A stretch of 64,000 bases of DNA from Pseudohalioglobus sediminis (GTDB lineage: Bacteria; Pseudomonadota; Gammaproteobacteria; Pseudomonadales; Halieaceae). The notes below the pieces were generated by a model. That model searched no databases. It saw nothing but the letters and a program-made list of their open reading frames with translations, and was not told the origin of the DNA. The stretch is taken from the NCBI RefSeq assembly GCF_008370495.1, contig NZ_VTUX01000003.1, positions 310,001-374,000 of the forward strand, in the 5' to 3' direction. Within the stretch, counting starts at the first letter, position 1, and each line of letters starts with the position of its first letter. Of the stretch, positions 1 to 8,545 are shown piece after piece. The translations under genes were made by a program, and so were the position numbers.

Positions 1-1
1 A

Positions 2-682
2 AACAAATTGCTGCACGTATCCAATACGATCGAAACTCGAAGCCAGGCAGCCCGGGATATCTATGACTACCTTGTCGACCTGCTTGCTGACAAGCGCGCC
101 AACCCCAAGGACGACCTGGCCAGCGCCATACTGGGGTTCACCGTCGACGACCGTCAACTGACCGACAAGGAGATACTGGGTATGTATTTCCTGCTGTTCG
201 TCGGCGGGCTGGACACGGTAGCCTCTTCACTGGGCTTCGCCTGGCGCTACCTGGCGGCCAATCCCAAGGCGCAGCAGCAGTTGCGGGAGAATCCGGACCT
301 GATTCCCGGTGCGATCGAGGAGTTCTTCCGTATGCACTCAGTGGTGGAAGTACGGCGCAGCGTGACAAAGGATGTGGAATTTCACGGTGTACAGCTAAAA
401 CAGGGCGACTTCGTCAACCTAATTACAGCGGTGGCCAGCCTCGACAGCAAGGAGTTCGAGAACCCCCTGGAAGCGGACTTTGAGCGCTCCCCCAATCGGC
501 ACTGTGCGTTCGTGTTCGGGCCCCACCGCTGCATGGGATCCAACCTGGCGCGACTGGAGATGCGGGTGGCTCTGGAGGAATGGCTCAACCGGCTGCCTGA
601 ATTCAGCATTGAGGAAGACGCAGAAATCGATGTCAACCTGGGCGCTGTTGTCTCCCTCGCCAGGCTTCCGCTGGTCTGGTAA
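2..682 (+). CDS. Cytochrome P450, CYP101 (P450cam)-like, C-terminal part (5' end outside window)
   Basis: This is the distal half of a cytochrome P450, a heme monooxygenase that hydroxylates small hydrophobic substrates with electrons from a ferredoxin. The frame is open to the window edge, so the gene starts upstream; about 225 of the usual 400 residues are present. Seen: the I-helix oxygen-activation motif GGLDT (about residue 66 of the visible part), the ExxR motif in EEFFR (about 105), and the heme-cysteine loop FGPHRCMG (about 170). From memory of P450cam, the layout GGLDT, then EFHGVQLK, then a C-terminal LPLVW closely follows CYP101, a family known for camphor and other terpenoids. That makes a terpenoid substrate plausible but does not prove it. 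No ferredoxin or reductase is seen downstream. A SnoaL-like gene follows after 44 bp. Confidence 0.9.
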   Translation, partial: NKLLHVSNTIETRSQAARDIYDYLVDLLADKRANPKDDLASAILGFTVDDRQLTDKEILGMYFLLFVGGLDTVASSLGFAWRYLAANPKAQQQLRENPDLIPGAIEEFFRMHSVVEVRRSVTKDVEFHGVQLKQGDFVNLITAVASLDSKEFENPLEADFERSPNRHCAFVFGPHRCMGSNLARLEMRVALEEWLNRLPEFSIEEDAEIDVNLGAVVSLARLPLVW

Positions 683-726
683 AAGTACCGTAAACCCGCG
701 AGACGATAACTAAATCAGGAGCTGAT

Positions 727-1131
727 ATGAGCAAGAGCGTTGAAGAGAAGGTCTACAGGGAATTTTCCGATGCTGTCAACAGCGGCGACCTGGAAGGTGC
801 CTTTAAGAACACCACTGAGGACATAACTTTCAGGCCAATTGGCACCCATCAAGAACTGGGCCGTGAATTCAAAGGGATGCAGGACATCCTGGAAAATTGC
901 TGGATGAAGGTTTTCCAGCATATCGATGAGAACGGCGTCGCAATCACCGTAAATGACATTGTGACAGCGGATGGTATCGCCTTTGTACAGTTCAACGGGA
1001 AAGCAAAGGGCCGGACAGGTATGCCTTACAACAACGAGTATGTGCACCTGCTCCGCTACCGAGACGACAAGATCTGCAGTATTACCGAGTTCCTGGACAC
1101 GAACCTGTTTTACAAGTTACTGGAACAATAG
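727..1131 (+). CDS. SnoaL/NTF2-like fold protein
   Basis: A 134-residue protein of the NTF2-like superfamily, which includes SnoaL cyclases, ketosteroid isomerases and limonene-epoxide hydrolases. The start follows a good AGGAG ribosome site. The N-terminal helix with 'REFSDAVNSGDLEGAF' and the later alternating strands are typical, and the length suits a single cone-shaped domain. The reaction cannot be read from the sequence; candidates are isomerisation or hydration of a small lipophilic intermediate, or a non-catalytic binding role. It lies between a P450 gene (44 bp upstream) and an exported FAD oxidoreductase (21 bp downstream) and is probably co-transcribed with both. It is one of six proteins of this fold in the window. 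Confidence 0.8.
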   Translation: MSKSVEEKVYREFSDAVNSGDLEGAFKNTTEDITFRPIGTHQELGREFKGMQDILENCWMKVFQHIDENGVAITVNDIVTADGIAFVQFNGKAKGRTGMPYNNEYVHLLRYRDDKICSITEFLDTNLFYKLLEQ

Positions 1132-1152
1132 AGCCCCCGACGGAGGAATAGC

Positions 1153-3042
1153 GTGGCCAAGCAAATCACACGAAGAGACTTTCTCAACGGCGTTACCATC
1201 AGCCTGGCCGGCGCGGCCATGGTCAGCCCACAGACAGCACTGGCGGAGGCGGTAAAGTCAGCATCGGGACACTCAGGCGATTACTACCCGCCGGCGTTGA
1301 CTGGTATTCGCGGCAATCATGACGGCGCATTTGAAGTGTCACATGCCCTGGCCTGGAACGGCGAAAAGCCTTCCAGTTACCAGGACCTGGATGAAGAGTA
1401 TGACCTGGTAGTGGTAGGCGCGGGCATCAGCGGCCTGGCTGCCGCCCTGTTCTACCAGCAGAAGGCTCGAAAAAATGCACGCATCCTGCTGCTGGATAAC
1501 CACGATGAATTTGGCGGCCACGCCAGGCGCAATGAATTTCATAGTCAGGGCCAGATGTTGCTCGGCCCCGGTGGCAGCGGTAACTTCCAGGATTCTCACC
1601 TCTATTCCCAGCAATCCAAAAATCTGATCAGTGATCTCGGCTTTGATCTGAACAAGGTGAGGGATGCCATGGCACCCGGCTGGGGCATGGCAGACGCAGA
1701 TGTTGAAGTTGGCCTGTATACCGACAGAAAACACTTCGGTGAGGACAAAATCGTCAACGGTCCCTGGATGGGCACCTGGTTCGGCATGGGCAACTACCGG
1801 GAGCTTATCCAATCCCTGACGGTACCCGCTTCCGAGCAAAAAAAACTCATCGCATTTGTGGAGGGCACCCTTGAGCTCCAGAAGGCAATACCAGAGAAGA
1901 ATATCAAGGGCTTCCTCAAGAGCACGAGTTACCAGGCGTTCCTGACAGATTACGTTGGACTGGCGGAACCCACCTCATCTCTGTGGAACACCATCATCGG
2001 CGTCACTTTCTGCCTGTACCCCGATTCCATCTCGATTGCCGAGGCGGTCAAGTGGGGAGCGCCTGGCTTCAGTGTGCTTGGAGAGGAAGCCTACGCGACC
2101 CTCGCAGACACCCTGATTATGGAAGAATCCGATATCGTCTGGATGCCCGATGGCAATGCTTCCCTGACCAGGCAAATGGTACGTCGACTGATTCCCGCAG
2201 TGGCCCCCGGCGACACTATCGAGGATCTGGTCACGGCCCGCTTCGACTACAACAAACTGGATTTACCGAACCACCCGATACGGCTTCGCCTAAACAGCTC
2301 CGCGGTCAACGCGAGCAATAACCCCGACGGCTCGGTTTCAGTAGCCTACGTGACCAAAGGGACGGCCTATCGGGTTAAGGCCAAGCATTGCGTAATGGCC
2401 TGCTACAACGGACTCATCCCTCACCTCTGCCCGGACATGCCCGAGGAGCAGAAGGAGAACTTGCGTTATAGCGTCAAAGTACCACTGCTGGCGACCAACG
2501 TACTGATTCGTAATCGCCAGGCCTTCAACAAAGCAGGCGTTGAGGTATTTCACTGCCCCACCAGCCACTACCATCTGGTATCCAGCGCGCCACCCGTTTC
2601 GATCGGTGATTACAAGGCAAACGACGATACCGATTCGCCCATGCTCATCTATATGCTGACATCGCCTACGGACAGAAACAACGGCAGCCAGACCGGCCGC
2701 GACCTTTACCGCCAGGCCAGGCATAAACTCTATACCACGACCTTTGCCGACTATGAGCAGGAGATACGCGAGCAACTAACCGGTATGTTTGGCGCTTTCG
2801 GCTTCGATGCCGAGCGCGACATCGAAGCGATCACCATCAACCGTTGGTCACACGGCTACGCCTACGATTACATGGAGCTCTACGACCCGCAATGGCCGGA
2901 AGGCGAAGCGCCTCACGAACTGGGCCGCAAGCGCTTTGGTCGCATCAGCATCGCCAACTCAGATTCCGAAAACAAGGCCTACCTCGACGCTGCTATCGAC
3001 GCAGCCTGGCGGGCTGTCAATGAGCAACTGGACATCGGCTAG
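1153..3042 (+). CDS. Tat-exported FAD-dependent oxidoreductase, SpdH-like
   Basis: A 629-residue flavoprotein with a twin-arginine export signal (TRRDFLNG, Arg 7-8) followed by a hydrophobic stretch ending near Ala 31. It is therefore expected in the periplasm, folded with cofactor before export. The FAD-binding Rossmann motif GAGISG is at residues 89-94, and the family hallmark DNHDEFGGHARRNEF follows at about 115-129. The C-terminal half carries the second dinucleotide-fold elements ('CYNGLIPHLCPDMP' and a final 'RISIANSDSE'). I place it with the spermidine dehydrogenase SpdH-like proteins from recalled motifs; the true substrate is unknown, and this context argues against a polyamine. The GTG start has a clear CGGAGG ribosome site. 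Two further copies occur at 8546-10465 (interrupted) and 60679-62637. Confidence 0.85.
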   Translation: MAKQITRRDFLNGVTISLAGAAMVSPQTALAEAVKSASGHSGDYYPPALTGIRGNHDGAFEVSHALAWNGEKPSSYQDLDEEYDLVVVGAGISGLAAALFYQQKARKNARILLLDNHDEFGGHARRNEFHSQGQMLLGPGGSGNFQDSHLYSQQSKNLISDLGFDLNKVRDAMAPGWGMADADVEVGLYTDRKHFGEDKIVNGPWMGTWFGMGNYRELIQSLTVPASEQKKLIAFVEGTLELQKAIPEKNIKGFLKSTSYQAFLTDYVGLAEPTSSLWNTIIGVTFCLYPDSISIAEAVKWGAPGFSVLGEEAYATLADTLIMEESDIVWMPDGNASLTRQMVRRLIPAVAPGDTIEDLVTARFDYNKLDLPNHPIRLRLNSSAVNASNNPDGSVSVAYVTKGTAYRVKAKHCVMACYNGLIPHLCPDMPEEQKENLRYSVKVPLLATNVLIRNRQAFNKAGVEVFHCPTSHYHLVSSAPPVSIGDYKANDDTDSPMLIYMLTSPTDRNNGSQTGRDLYRQARHKLYTTTFADYEQEIREQLTGMFGAFGFDAERDIEAITINRWSHGYAYDYMELYDPQWPEGEAPHELGRKRFGRISIANSDSENKAYLDAAIDAAWRAVNEQLDIG

Positions 3043-3061
3043 CAAGGCGACTGAATATTTC

Positions 3062-3490
3062 ATGCAAAAAACCGAACTGCAGAACCTTTTAGACTATGTG
3101 GCAATACGGCAATTGAATGCCAAATACAATCGCTATGCCGACCTGGCAGACGGCACGTCGTACTCCAATCTCTTCACGGAGGACGCACAGTTCAATATCG
3201 TTGGCGAAGGAATCTACGTCGGGCGCGAGCAGATTGCCGCACGCTGCAACGCCACCACGACGGCCGTCCATGTGACTACAGAACCGGAAATCGACATCAG
3301 CGGCGATACCGCCCAGCAGCGCGTTCGCATGCTCACTGTTCTCCAGGACGGCAAGGGAACTCGCAATGAATTTGTCGCCTCAGGCTGGTATATCGACGAG
3401 CTGAAGCGAACCGAGGAAGGCTGGCGCTATCATCGGCGCCGGGTTGAACTGGACCTGGATGTGAATGCCGTGGTTGAAAAAGTGAAGTAA
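3062..3490 (+). CDS. SnoaL-like domain protein
   Basis: A 142-residue NTF2-like protein. I chose the ATG at 3062 because a longer reading frame would run far into the FAD oxidoreductase, and homology begins with 'LLDYVAIRQLNAKYNRYAD', the usual first helix of SnoaL_4-type proteins. The latter half contains 'HVTTEPEIDISGDTAQ', again typical. It could be a hydratase, isomerase or carrier for a lipophilic intermediate; no catalytic assignment is possible. It sits 19 bp after the SpdH-like gene and 40 bp before a membrane protein, so the set P450, SnoaL, FAD oxidoreductase, SnoaL, membrane protein reads as one operon. Confidence 0.8.
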   Translation: MQKTELQNLLDYVAIRQLNAKYNRYADLADGTSYSNLFTEDAQFNIVGEGIYVGREQIAARCNATTTAVHVTTEPEIDISGDTAQQRVRMLTVLQDGKGTRNEFVASGWYIDELKRTEEGWRYHRRRVELDLDVNAVVEKVK

Positions 3491-3530
3491 AGCGAAAAAC
3501 AACAAACAGTTATTTTCTATGGAGTTAACT

Positions 3531-4241
3531 ATGAGCACTACCGCTCGATTAGACAGTCAAATCAACAAAGCCACATACCTGTCGGCTATCGTCCTTTTCG
3601 TGTTCACAGCCGTGAGCATGTTCGGCGTCTATGACGCCCCCGCTGGCAGCACTGCCGCCGAGAAAGTCGCCTGGCTGAATGAAAACAACGGCGCCTTTGT
3701 TCTCAGCTGGGTCACCCAGATTGTCCAGGTGTTCACGCTTGCAGCAATTTTTGCTGCCGCATGCTGGAAGGCTTTCAGCATTAACCCGCTGGCGGCAGTA
3801 TCAGGCGGCATCGTATTGATGCTCGGCACCATGGCGATACTAATCACCAAGGGCACCGAACTTTGGATCCTCCCCCTGGCCGCCCAGGATCTGGCCGCAG
3901 GATCAGCCAGCCAGGAGCCGGGGCTAACCCTACTCTCCATTAATAGCCAGTCTTACCCTTACAGCCTGACCAGTTACTTCGATTACCTGGGGCTATGGCT
4001 CTGGTCGCTGTTCGGCCTACTGGTCGCCCGCCCACTGTTCCAATTCTCAACCAGTGCAAAGGTTGCCGCTGTCAGCCTGGGCCTCTTCGGTATTATCTAT
4101 CCCGTCTTCTATGGCTTTCTGGTCACCGGTGTAATCCCTCTGGCCGACATCATGGACTACAGTACCTTCATGCTGTTGGCATGGGTTGGGGCATTTGCAA
4201 TGGGGATTTACTGCCGCGGAGAAGCCAAAACCGGCGCGTGA
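3531..4241 (+). CDS. Multi-spanning inner-membrane protein of unknown function
   Basis: A 236-residue hydrophobic protein with about six predicted membrane segments, around residues 15-35, 55-75, 80-100, 145-165, 175-200 and 208-228. The ATG at 3531 is preferred over an in-frame ATG at 3519 because GGAG lies six bases before it. I do not recognise a catalytic motif. The arrangement resembles small membrane proteins annotated as hypothetical beside SnoaL-like genes; uptake, a membrane anchor or a quinone-linked electron partner for the neighbouring exported oxidoreductase are guesses only. It is the last gene of the leftmost plus-strand run. Confidence 0.7.
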   Translation: MSTTARLDSQINKATYLSAIVLFVFTAVSMFGVYDAPAGSTAAEKVAWLNENNGAFVLSWVTQIVQVFTLAAIFAAACWKAFSINPLAAVSGGIVLMLGTMAILITKGTELWILPLAAQDLAAGSASQEPGLTLLSINSQSYPYSLTSYFDYLGLWLWSLFGLLVARPLFQFSTSAKVAAVSLGLFGIIYPVFYGFLVTGVIPLADIMDYSTFMLLAWVGAFAMGIYCRGEAKTGA

Positions 4242-4389
4242 ATAACATGAACAACGCGATCTGGAAGAACGTGATCAGGGCCTATTGCCGCAGCCGGCAT
4301 AGGCCGCCCTCACATACTACGAGTGACATTTGTATTGTCTGTGATTAGTACTGAATGGCCAGTATATAGACCGTCAGCCAGGCGTTTGG
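4242..4389. other. Intergenic stretch between convergent genes, with one stem-loop
   Basis: This 148-bp gap holds an imperfect stem-loop at 4280-4304 (GCCTAT ... ATAGGC arms with a GCCG/CGGC inner stem). No T-tract follows, so a rho-independent terminator is only weakly supported. A 33-codon frame at 4248-4348 has no recognisable content. I see no other gene. Confidence 0.35.
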
Positions 4390-4812
4390 CTAGTTAGTGA
4401 GGGGACCGCAGAGCATCTCGTTGGCGTGAATGGTATCCAGGTACTCGCGCCGCTCACGGATCAACCCGTCTCTGACGATTATCAAATAGTGGTAGTTGTT
4501 GTGATAGATCTTACCGTCAATACGAGTGCCCAGGGACTCGGCCTCCACAGCAACGCGCTCACCTTCTACGGTCAGCCCCTTCACAGTTACCTTAAGGCCG
4601 CCCGGGAATCGCTCTGCGACAGTGGCGTGTATCTTTTTCAGGCTTGAGAGATCATGGCGGCCGCCCAGTGGCCAGTGGCCCTCTCCCAGTATCCAGAGCG
4701 TGGAATCAGGTGACAGGCGCGCAGCAGCGTCCTCAAAGCGCCCTTCAGAGACTTCTGCATAATAGGCCCTGACCACCTCTTCAGGGCTTGCCATTGAGTT
4801 TGAATCAGTCAC
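4390..4812 (-). CDS. SnoaL-like/NTF2-fold protein
   Basis: A 140-residue NTF2-like protein ('EEVVRAYYAEVSEGRFEDAA' start). The frame begins with GTG at 4812; an ATG six codons later (4794) is an equally possible start because neither has a strong ribosome site. The middle and end ('NNYHYLIIVRDGLIRERREY') have the pattern seen in SnoaL and limonene-epoxide-hydrolase relatives. Function is not readable. It is 19 bp downstream of a secreted cupin gene on the same strand and is the last gene before the convergent membrane-protein operon, so it probably belongs to a cupin/SnoaL transcript. Confidence 0.75.
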   Translation of the reverse strand: MTDSNSMASPEEVVRAYYAEVSEGRFEDAAARLSPDSTLWILGEGHWPLGGRHDLSSLKKIHATVAERFPGGLKVTVKGLTVEGERVAVEAESLGTRIDGKIYHNNYHYLIIVRDGLIRERREYLDTIHANEMLCGPLTN

Positions 4813-4831
4813 TTAGCAGTATAGCCCCTCT

Positions 4832-5314
4832 TTAAGACCCATCTTCCGTTTGAGCATAATCTGTATTGATGATGATTAGCTCCCGATACTTTTCAGGCAT
4901 ATGCCAGTACCCTTTATAACCCTGGGGTACCACCAGGGAGTCTCCCTGATTGAATTCGACAGGGTCCCCGCCATCCGGGGTGAGTATCAGACGCCCTTCC
5001 AGAATATGAACGAATTCGTCATAAACGGCGCCATCAATGTAGACCCTGCCTGGCCCAGCCTCGTAGACAGCAACCAGAATTTTCCCGAAATGAAAATCAT
5101 GCTTATAGGAATCCGAGGTATAGTCATCGTCTCGGGTAATATTTTCGCCATCGAACTCTGATGGATCAACCCTGGTCAGTCCCCTGCCTTCCAGATAGCT
5201 CTGTTCAATAGCAATCGGTATCACTGTCGTTGGCGCTGAATATGACTCCTGGCTCATTACGCTTGCTCCTGAAAGGATAAGTAGTAGAAACGTAGCAAGT
5301 TTAGCGTAGAACAT
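4832..5314 (-). CDS. Secreted small cupin protein
   Basis: A 160-residue protein with an N-terminal signal peptide (hydrophobic 'LATFLLLILSGASV') and a single cupin barrel of the EutQ/ureidoglycine-aminohydrolase type. Seen in the barrel: 'DGAVYDEFVHILEGRLILTP' and then 'GDSLVVPQGYKGYWHMPE', matching the two conserved cupin motifs, although the usual metal-binding histidines are mostly absent. It is expected in the periplasm. It lies downstream of a TonB receptor gene but behind that gene's terminator. It is clearly paralogous to the cupin at 12681-13157 (shared 'ILEGRLILTPD' block and the same position behind a similar hairpin). Catalysis or ligand sensing are both possible. Confidence 0.85.
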   Translation of the reverse strand: MFYAKLATFLLLILSGASVMSQESYSAPTTVIPIAIEQSYLEGRGLTRVDPSEFDGENITRDDDYTSDSYKHDFHFGKILVAVYEAGPGRVYIDGAVYDEFVHILEGRLILTPDGGDPVEFNQGDSLVVPQGYKGYWHMPEKYRELIIINTDYAQTEDGS

Positions 5315-5345
5315 AGATAGTCTCCGGAAGCGTTAGCGTGTTGAC

Positions 5346-5383
5346 AAAAAAAAACCGGAACCAGCACCGAGTGCCAGCTCCGG
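5346..5383 (-). terminator. Rho-independent terminator after TonB receptor
   Basis: Read on the minus strand, a GC-rich stem (CCGGAGCTGGCAC paired with GTGCTGGTTCCGG around a TCG loop) is followed directly by nine T residues. It lies 17 bp after the stop of the TonB receptor gene, an ideal position. Confidence 0.88.
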
Positions 5384-5399
5384 AAAGAGGTATCATGTG

Positions 5400-7706
5400 T
5401 TAAAAGTCATACCGTAGCTCTACAGTCCAACTGGCGGGACGCCCGGGCATATCCCAGAAGTTACCGCCACCATCCCCCGAGGAAATGGTGGTGTACTCTT
5501 CATCCGTCAAGTTGTCGCCCCTGAGTGCTATCTCCCAGCCCTGATCAAGGTGGGCCAGTGCAACGCGCAGGCTCAGCAGGCCGTAGGACTCCTCCTGGAT
5601 TAGTCCGTAGTCCACGTCCGACAAGCGCATATCCCGGGTAATCGGGTCGTCACGCCAGCTATAAATGGCCGATATACTTCCGAGCAGGTTGTCAGCAAAG
5701 GTGACTTCCTGTCGGGCATTAATGGTATAGCTCCATTCCGGTGAATACTCGCGATCCAGGCCCTCCAGGGGTTGCGGTTGATTTTCGCCCACCAGGCCTC
5801 CGGACAGATCAAGAGAAAACTCGTCTGAGTCGGTTATCTCGGCGTCAAGCCAGGCAGCGGCCACACCGAGTTGAAAACCAGGCAGAGCTGAAGGTGCCCA
5901 CACCAGGTCCACTTCCACACCGTAGTGCTCGGCGTCACCCACCGTACCAATTGTGGAGAGAGTACCGCTGGGGGAGCCGTCCGATTCGACCTGGATGCCT
6001 CCCTGGGCGTCCTGGTAATCGTAGAAGAAAGCCGCCGCGTTAATCTGCAGCTCTTCGGTCGGGTTGGACTTCACGCCGATTTCAAATGAATCATTGACTT
6101 CCTCAGCATAAGGCGTCAGCTGGTCATTATTGTCTGTGAATGCGGCGAAGAAGCCACCGGACTTAACACCTCGGGAAAACCTGGCGTACAGGAGTACGTG
6201 GTCGGTTACGCTCCAATCCAAACCAATATGCCCTGACCAGTTCTCGTCCAGGGATGTCTCAAAACCTTCGACATCACCAAGGGGAACTGGGGACCCACCG
6301 ATAATCAATGTAGATAGATAGTCAATGTCCTTGTCTTCATCCGTGTAGCGAAGCGAACCATGAAGGTTAAGGCGTTCGGTCAGGTCATATCCCACCTGGC
6401 CATAAACAGCCCAGGCTTCGGTATCCTGGGTGTAATCTGCGATGCCATGCGTGAATTCCACAAAACCCAGGTCTGCCAGCGTTTGCACTGAGAAACTCTG
6501 TATGCTCTCGTTGGTATCCTCCGCGTAAGAGGCACCCGCGAGCCAGGTCAAAGGCCCATCACCCGTGGATGTCAGACGAAACTCCTGCGACCACTGCTCG
6601 ATATTGGTATCCGCGTCGGGGAACCCCTCTACACTGGTGACAATTTCAAGTGGAGTGGCGTCATAATCGAAGAACTGGTAGTAATCGTAATCGTAATAGG
6701 ACGTGATCGATTTGAAATCCGCAAACCCTAAATCCCAATCTATGTACAAATTGTATCCTGTCCACTCGTTATCCAGTTCATTGATTGGATTCGACAGTAC
6801 GGTTTCACCATTCTTCTTCTGATCAGACGGCAGAAGCGGATCCCCGATCAGGTTGTGGAACCCGAGACAGGTCGAATCGTCACGACGCCCCTGGAGGATC
6901 GCATCACAGTACCCAAAGAATGGCTCATAGGCGCCAGTCGATCTAGCCAGTGTGGTTTCTGACTCATCCTTACCAGAATCGATTTTCAGCAAAAACTCGA
7001 GCTCATCGCTGGGAGCGAATAGCAGCTGACCTCTTATCGCCTGGAAATCGCGATCGCCGTGCTCGTCATCTCCCGGCGTAGCCAGGGAATCCTGCCAGCC
7101 GCCACCCTGGTCCGTATTGACCGCAAGCCGATAGGCCAGTGTATTCTCGATAATCGGACCACCAATAGCGCCTTCAAGGGTCCAGCGGTCCCATTCACCG
7201 TAGGTCCCACCCACGAAACCGCTTGTTTCACTCAGGTCCGGACGCGCAGACAGAATTCTGACCGCGCCGCCAGTGGCATTACGGCCATAGAGACCACCCT
7301 GGGGCCCCTTGAGCACCTCGACACGCTCGACATCGAATAGCCCTATTCCCCCCAGGGCATTGGAGGTCATATACACTTCATCGTAGAAGATAGCAGCGAC
7401 AGGTGTATTGTTGGCGTTGAAGTCGGCCAGGCCGGCGCCACGAATAACCCAGGTAGGCTGTCCGGCACCGCGTGCATCAGAAAGTTGTACGCTGGGGATG
7501 ACATAGGGCAGTTGCTCCAGATTCGTCAACCCCAACTCAGTGAGCTGGGAGCTGTCAAACGCCGAGATCGCGATGGACACGTCCTGAAGGCTCTGCTCTC
7601 GCTTCTGGGCCGTAACAACTATTTCTTCAAGTTGAGCATGAGCCGCGAAAGGTGTAGCTACACCTGCTATGGCCATGGCTATCAGGGTCTTTTGTACGGT
7701 TTTCAT
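5400..7706 (-). CDS. TonB-dependent outer-membrane receptor
   Basis: A 768-residue TonB-dependent receptor. It has a signal peptide ending in 'ATPFAAHA', a TonB box (EEIVVTAQ) immediately after cleavage, a plug domain (about residues 35-160, with 'VEVLKGPQGGLYGRNATGG') and a 22-strand barrel ending in the outer-membrane assembly signal 'VELRYDF'. It would import a scarce or bulky ligand using TonB/ExbBD energy. The substrate cannot be read, but position within a catabolic island suggests the island's growth substrate. Two copies of the island's recurrent operator (7750 and 7778) lie 44 and 72 bp before its start, between it and a divergent cupin gene, so it is probably under that regulator. 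Its own terminator follows at 5346-5383. Confidence 0.95.
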   Translation of the reverse strand: MKTVQKTLIAMAIAGVATPFAAHAQLEEIVVTAQKREQSLQDVSIAISAFDSSQLTELGLTNLEQLPYVIPSVQLSDARGAGQPTWVIRGAGLADFNANNTPVAAIFYDEVYMTSNALGGIGLFDVERVEVLKGPQGGLYGRNATGGAVRILSARPDLSETSGFVGGTYGEWDRWTLEGAIGGPIIENTLAYRLAVNTDQGGGWQDSLATPGDDEHGDRDFQAIRGQLLFAPSDELEFLLKIDSGKDESETTLARSTGAYEPFFGYCDAILQGRRDDSTCLGFHNLIGDPLLPSDQKKNGETVLSNPINELDNEWTGYNLYIDWDLGFADFKSITSYYDYDYYQFFDYDATPLEIVTSVEGFPDADTNIEQWSQEFRLTSTGDGPLTWLAGASYAEDTNESIQSFSVQTLADLGFVEFTHGIADYTQDTEAWAVYGQVGYDLTERLNLHGSLRYTDEDKDIDYLSTLIIGGSPVPLGDVEGFETSLDENWSGHIGLDWSVTDHVLLYARFSRGVKSGGFFAAFTDNNDQLTPYAEEVNDSFEIGVKSNPTEELQINAAAFFYDYQDAQGGIQVESDGSPSGTLSTIGTVGDAEHYGVEVDLVWAPSALPGFQLGVAAAWLDAEITDSDEFSLDLSGGLVGENQPQPLEGLDREYSPEWSYTINARQEVTFADNLLGSISAIYSWRDDPITRDMRLSDVDYGLIQEESYGLLSLRVALAHLDQGWEIALRGDNLTDEEYTTISSGDGGGNFWDMPGRPASWTVELRYDF

Positions 7707-7749
7707 CTCACCACTCCGGCTATTATATTTAAGTGAATCAGGTTATATT

Positions 7750-7765
7750 TATACAGCAATGTAAA
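7750..7765. promoter_or_regulatory. Recurrent operator, site 1
   Basis: TATACA-GCAA-TGTAAA followed by G. Fits the window consensus TnTACA-N4-TGTAAAG. It lies between the divergent TonB receptor (start 7706) and cupin (start 7868). Confidence 0.65.
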
Positions 7766-7777
7766 GCCTATTATTAT

Positions 7778-7793
7778 TTTACAGATCTGTCTA
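7778..7793. promoter_or_regulatory. Recurrent operator, site 2
   Basis: TTTACA-GATC-TGTCTA, 28 bp centre to centre from site 1 in the same divergent promoter region. Its right half-site (TGTCTA) matches that of site 3. A further TGTAAA lies at 7794-7799. Confidence 0.55.
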
Positions 7794-7867
7794 TGTAAAT
7801 TATTGCCAGTCCAGGCTGAGCTATACATAATGCCTACCCGTCGCAACTAACAGAAGGAGGAACAAGA

Positions 7868-8449
7868 ATGGCGGTACTCACACTTACTAGAACACGCTTC
7901 GGCGTACCTACAACTCTCCGCCCGGCGAAAAAGCAAACTGGGCGAATCGGATGCATGGGACTCACGCTGTGTGCGGTCCTGTTGGTTGCGGAGCCCACAC
8001 TGGCGGAACAAGCTGGAGGAAACACGATGGAAGAGATCAAGACACAAACTACACCCTCCCCGGTGAGAATGAATCCCGACAAAATCGCCGGTGTGGATCT
8101 CACGGCGGGAGAGCCGTTCCTCGCTCCCGAGGACCTTCTAGAAGGAAATCACCGACCGCGCGGAGACGCTCTCTATTGGGGCAAAGAGCTGGTCGTTGAA
8201 ATCTACGAAGATGATCCTGGCACGCATGCAATCACCAATCCTTTCCCCGTCGATGAGTACGTGATGGTGCTTAGCGGCAAGCTGATTTTGACGGACGCGG
8301 ATGGTCAGATGCAGGAGTTCGTTGCGGGAGATTCGCTGATGGTACCGAAGGGCTTCACTGGCACCTGGCAGATGCTCGGGAACTACCGCGAGCTGATCGT
8401 CGTGGAAAGGGAGTCCTACGAGAATGCCTTAAAAGCGGGCGAGGAATAG
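7868..8449 (+). CDS. Secreted cupin protein
   Basis: A 193-residue cupin with a long basic N-terminal region and then a hydrophobic export segment ('MGLTLCAVLLVAEPTLAE', about residues 30-47), so it is expected in the periplasm. I keep the ATG at 7868 because a strong GAAGGAGG site lies seven bases upstream; an internal start at residue 30 would also give a normal signal peptide. The barrel shows 'DEYVMVLSGKLILTDADG' and 'GDSLMVPKGFTGTWQMLGNY', close to the cupin at 62771-63235. It is divergent from the TonB receptor and shares its regulatory region (sites 1 and 2). The 3' end faces the interrupted SpdH-like gene, tail to tail. Confidence 0.85.
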   Translation: MAVLTLTRTRFGVPTTLRPAKKQTGRIGCMGLTLCAVLLVAEPTLAEQAGGNTMEEIKTQTTPSPVRMNPDKIAGVDLTAGEPFLAPEDLLEGNHRPRGDALYWGKELVVEIYEDDPGTHAITNPFPVDEYVMVLSGKLILTDADGQMQEFVAGDSLMVPKGFTGTWQMLGNYRELIVVERESYENALKAGEE

Positions 8450-8545
8450 CCGGTCAGAACCGCGCCAGTTATTGCCCTGGGGCGGGTCTTTACGATCAGG
8501 AATGCCCTGTTCGAGTACTTACGCTGTGATTGCCTCGCTAACGGC

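Noticed and set aside
2789-3490. Long frame over the second SnoaL-like gene
   Set aside because: Its first 90 codons are a shadow of the SpdH-like gene; SnoaL homology starts just after ATG 3062.
4248-4348. 33-codon frame after the membrane-protein gene
   Set aside because: No ribosome site beyond chance, no recognisable content; it overlaps a stem-loop region.
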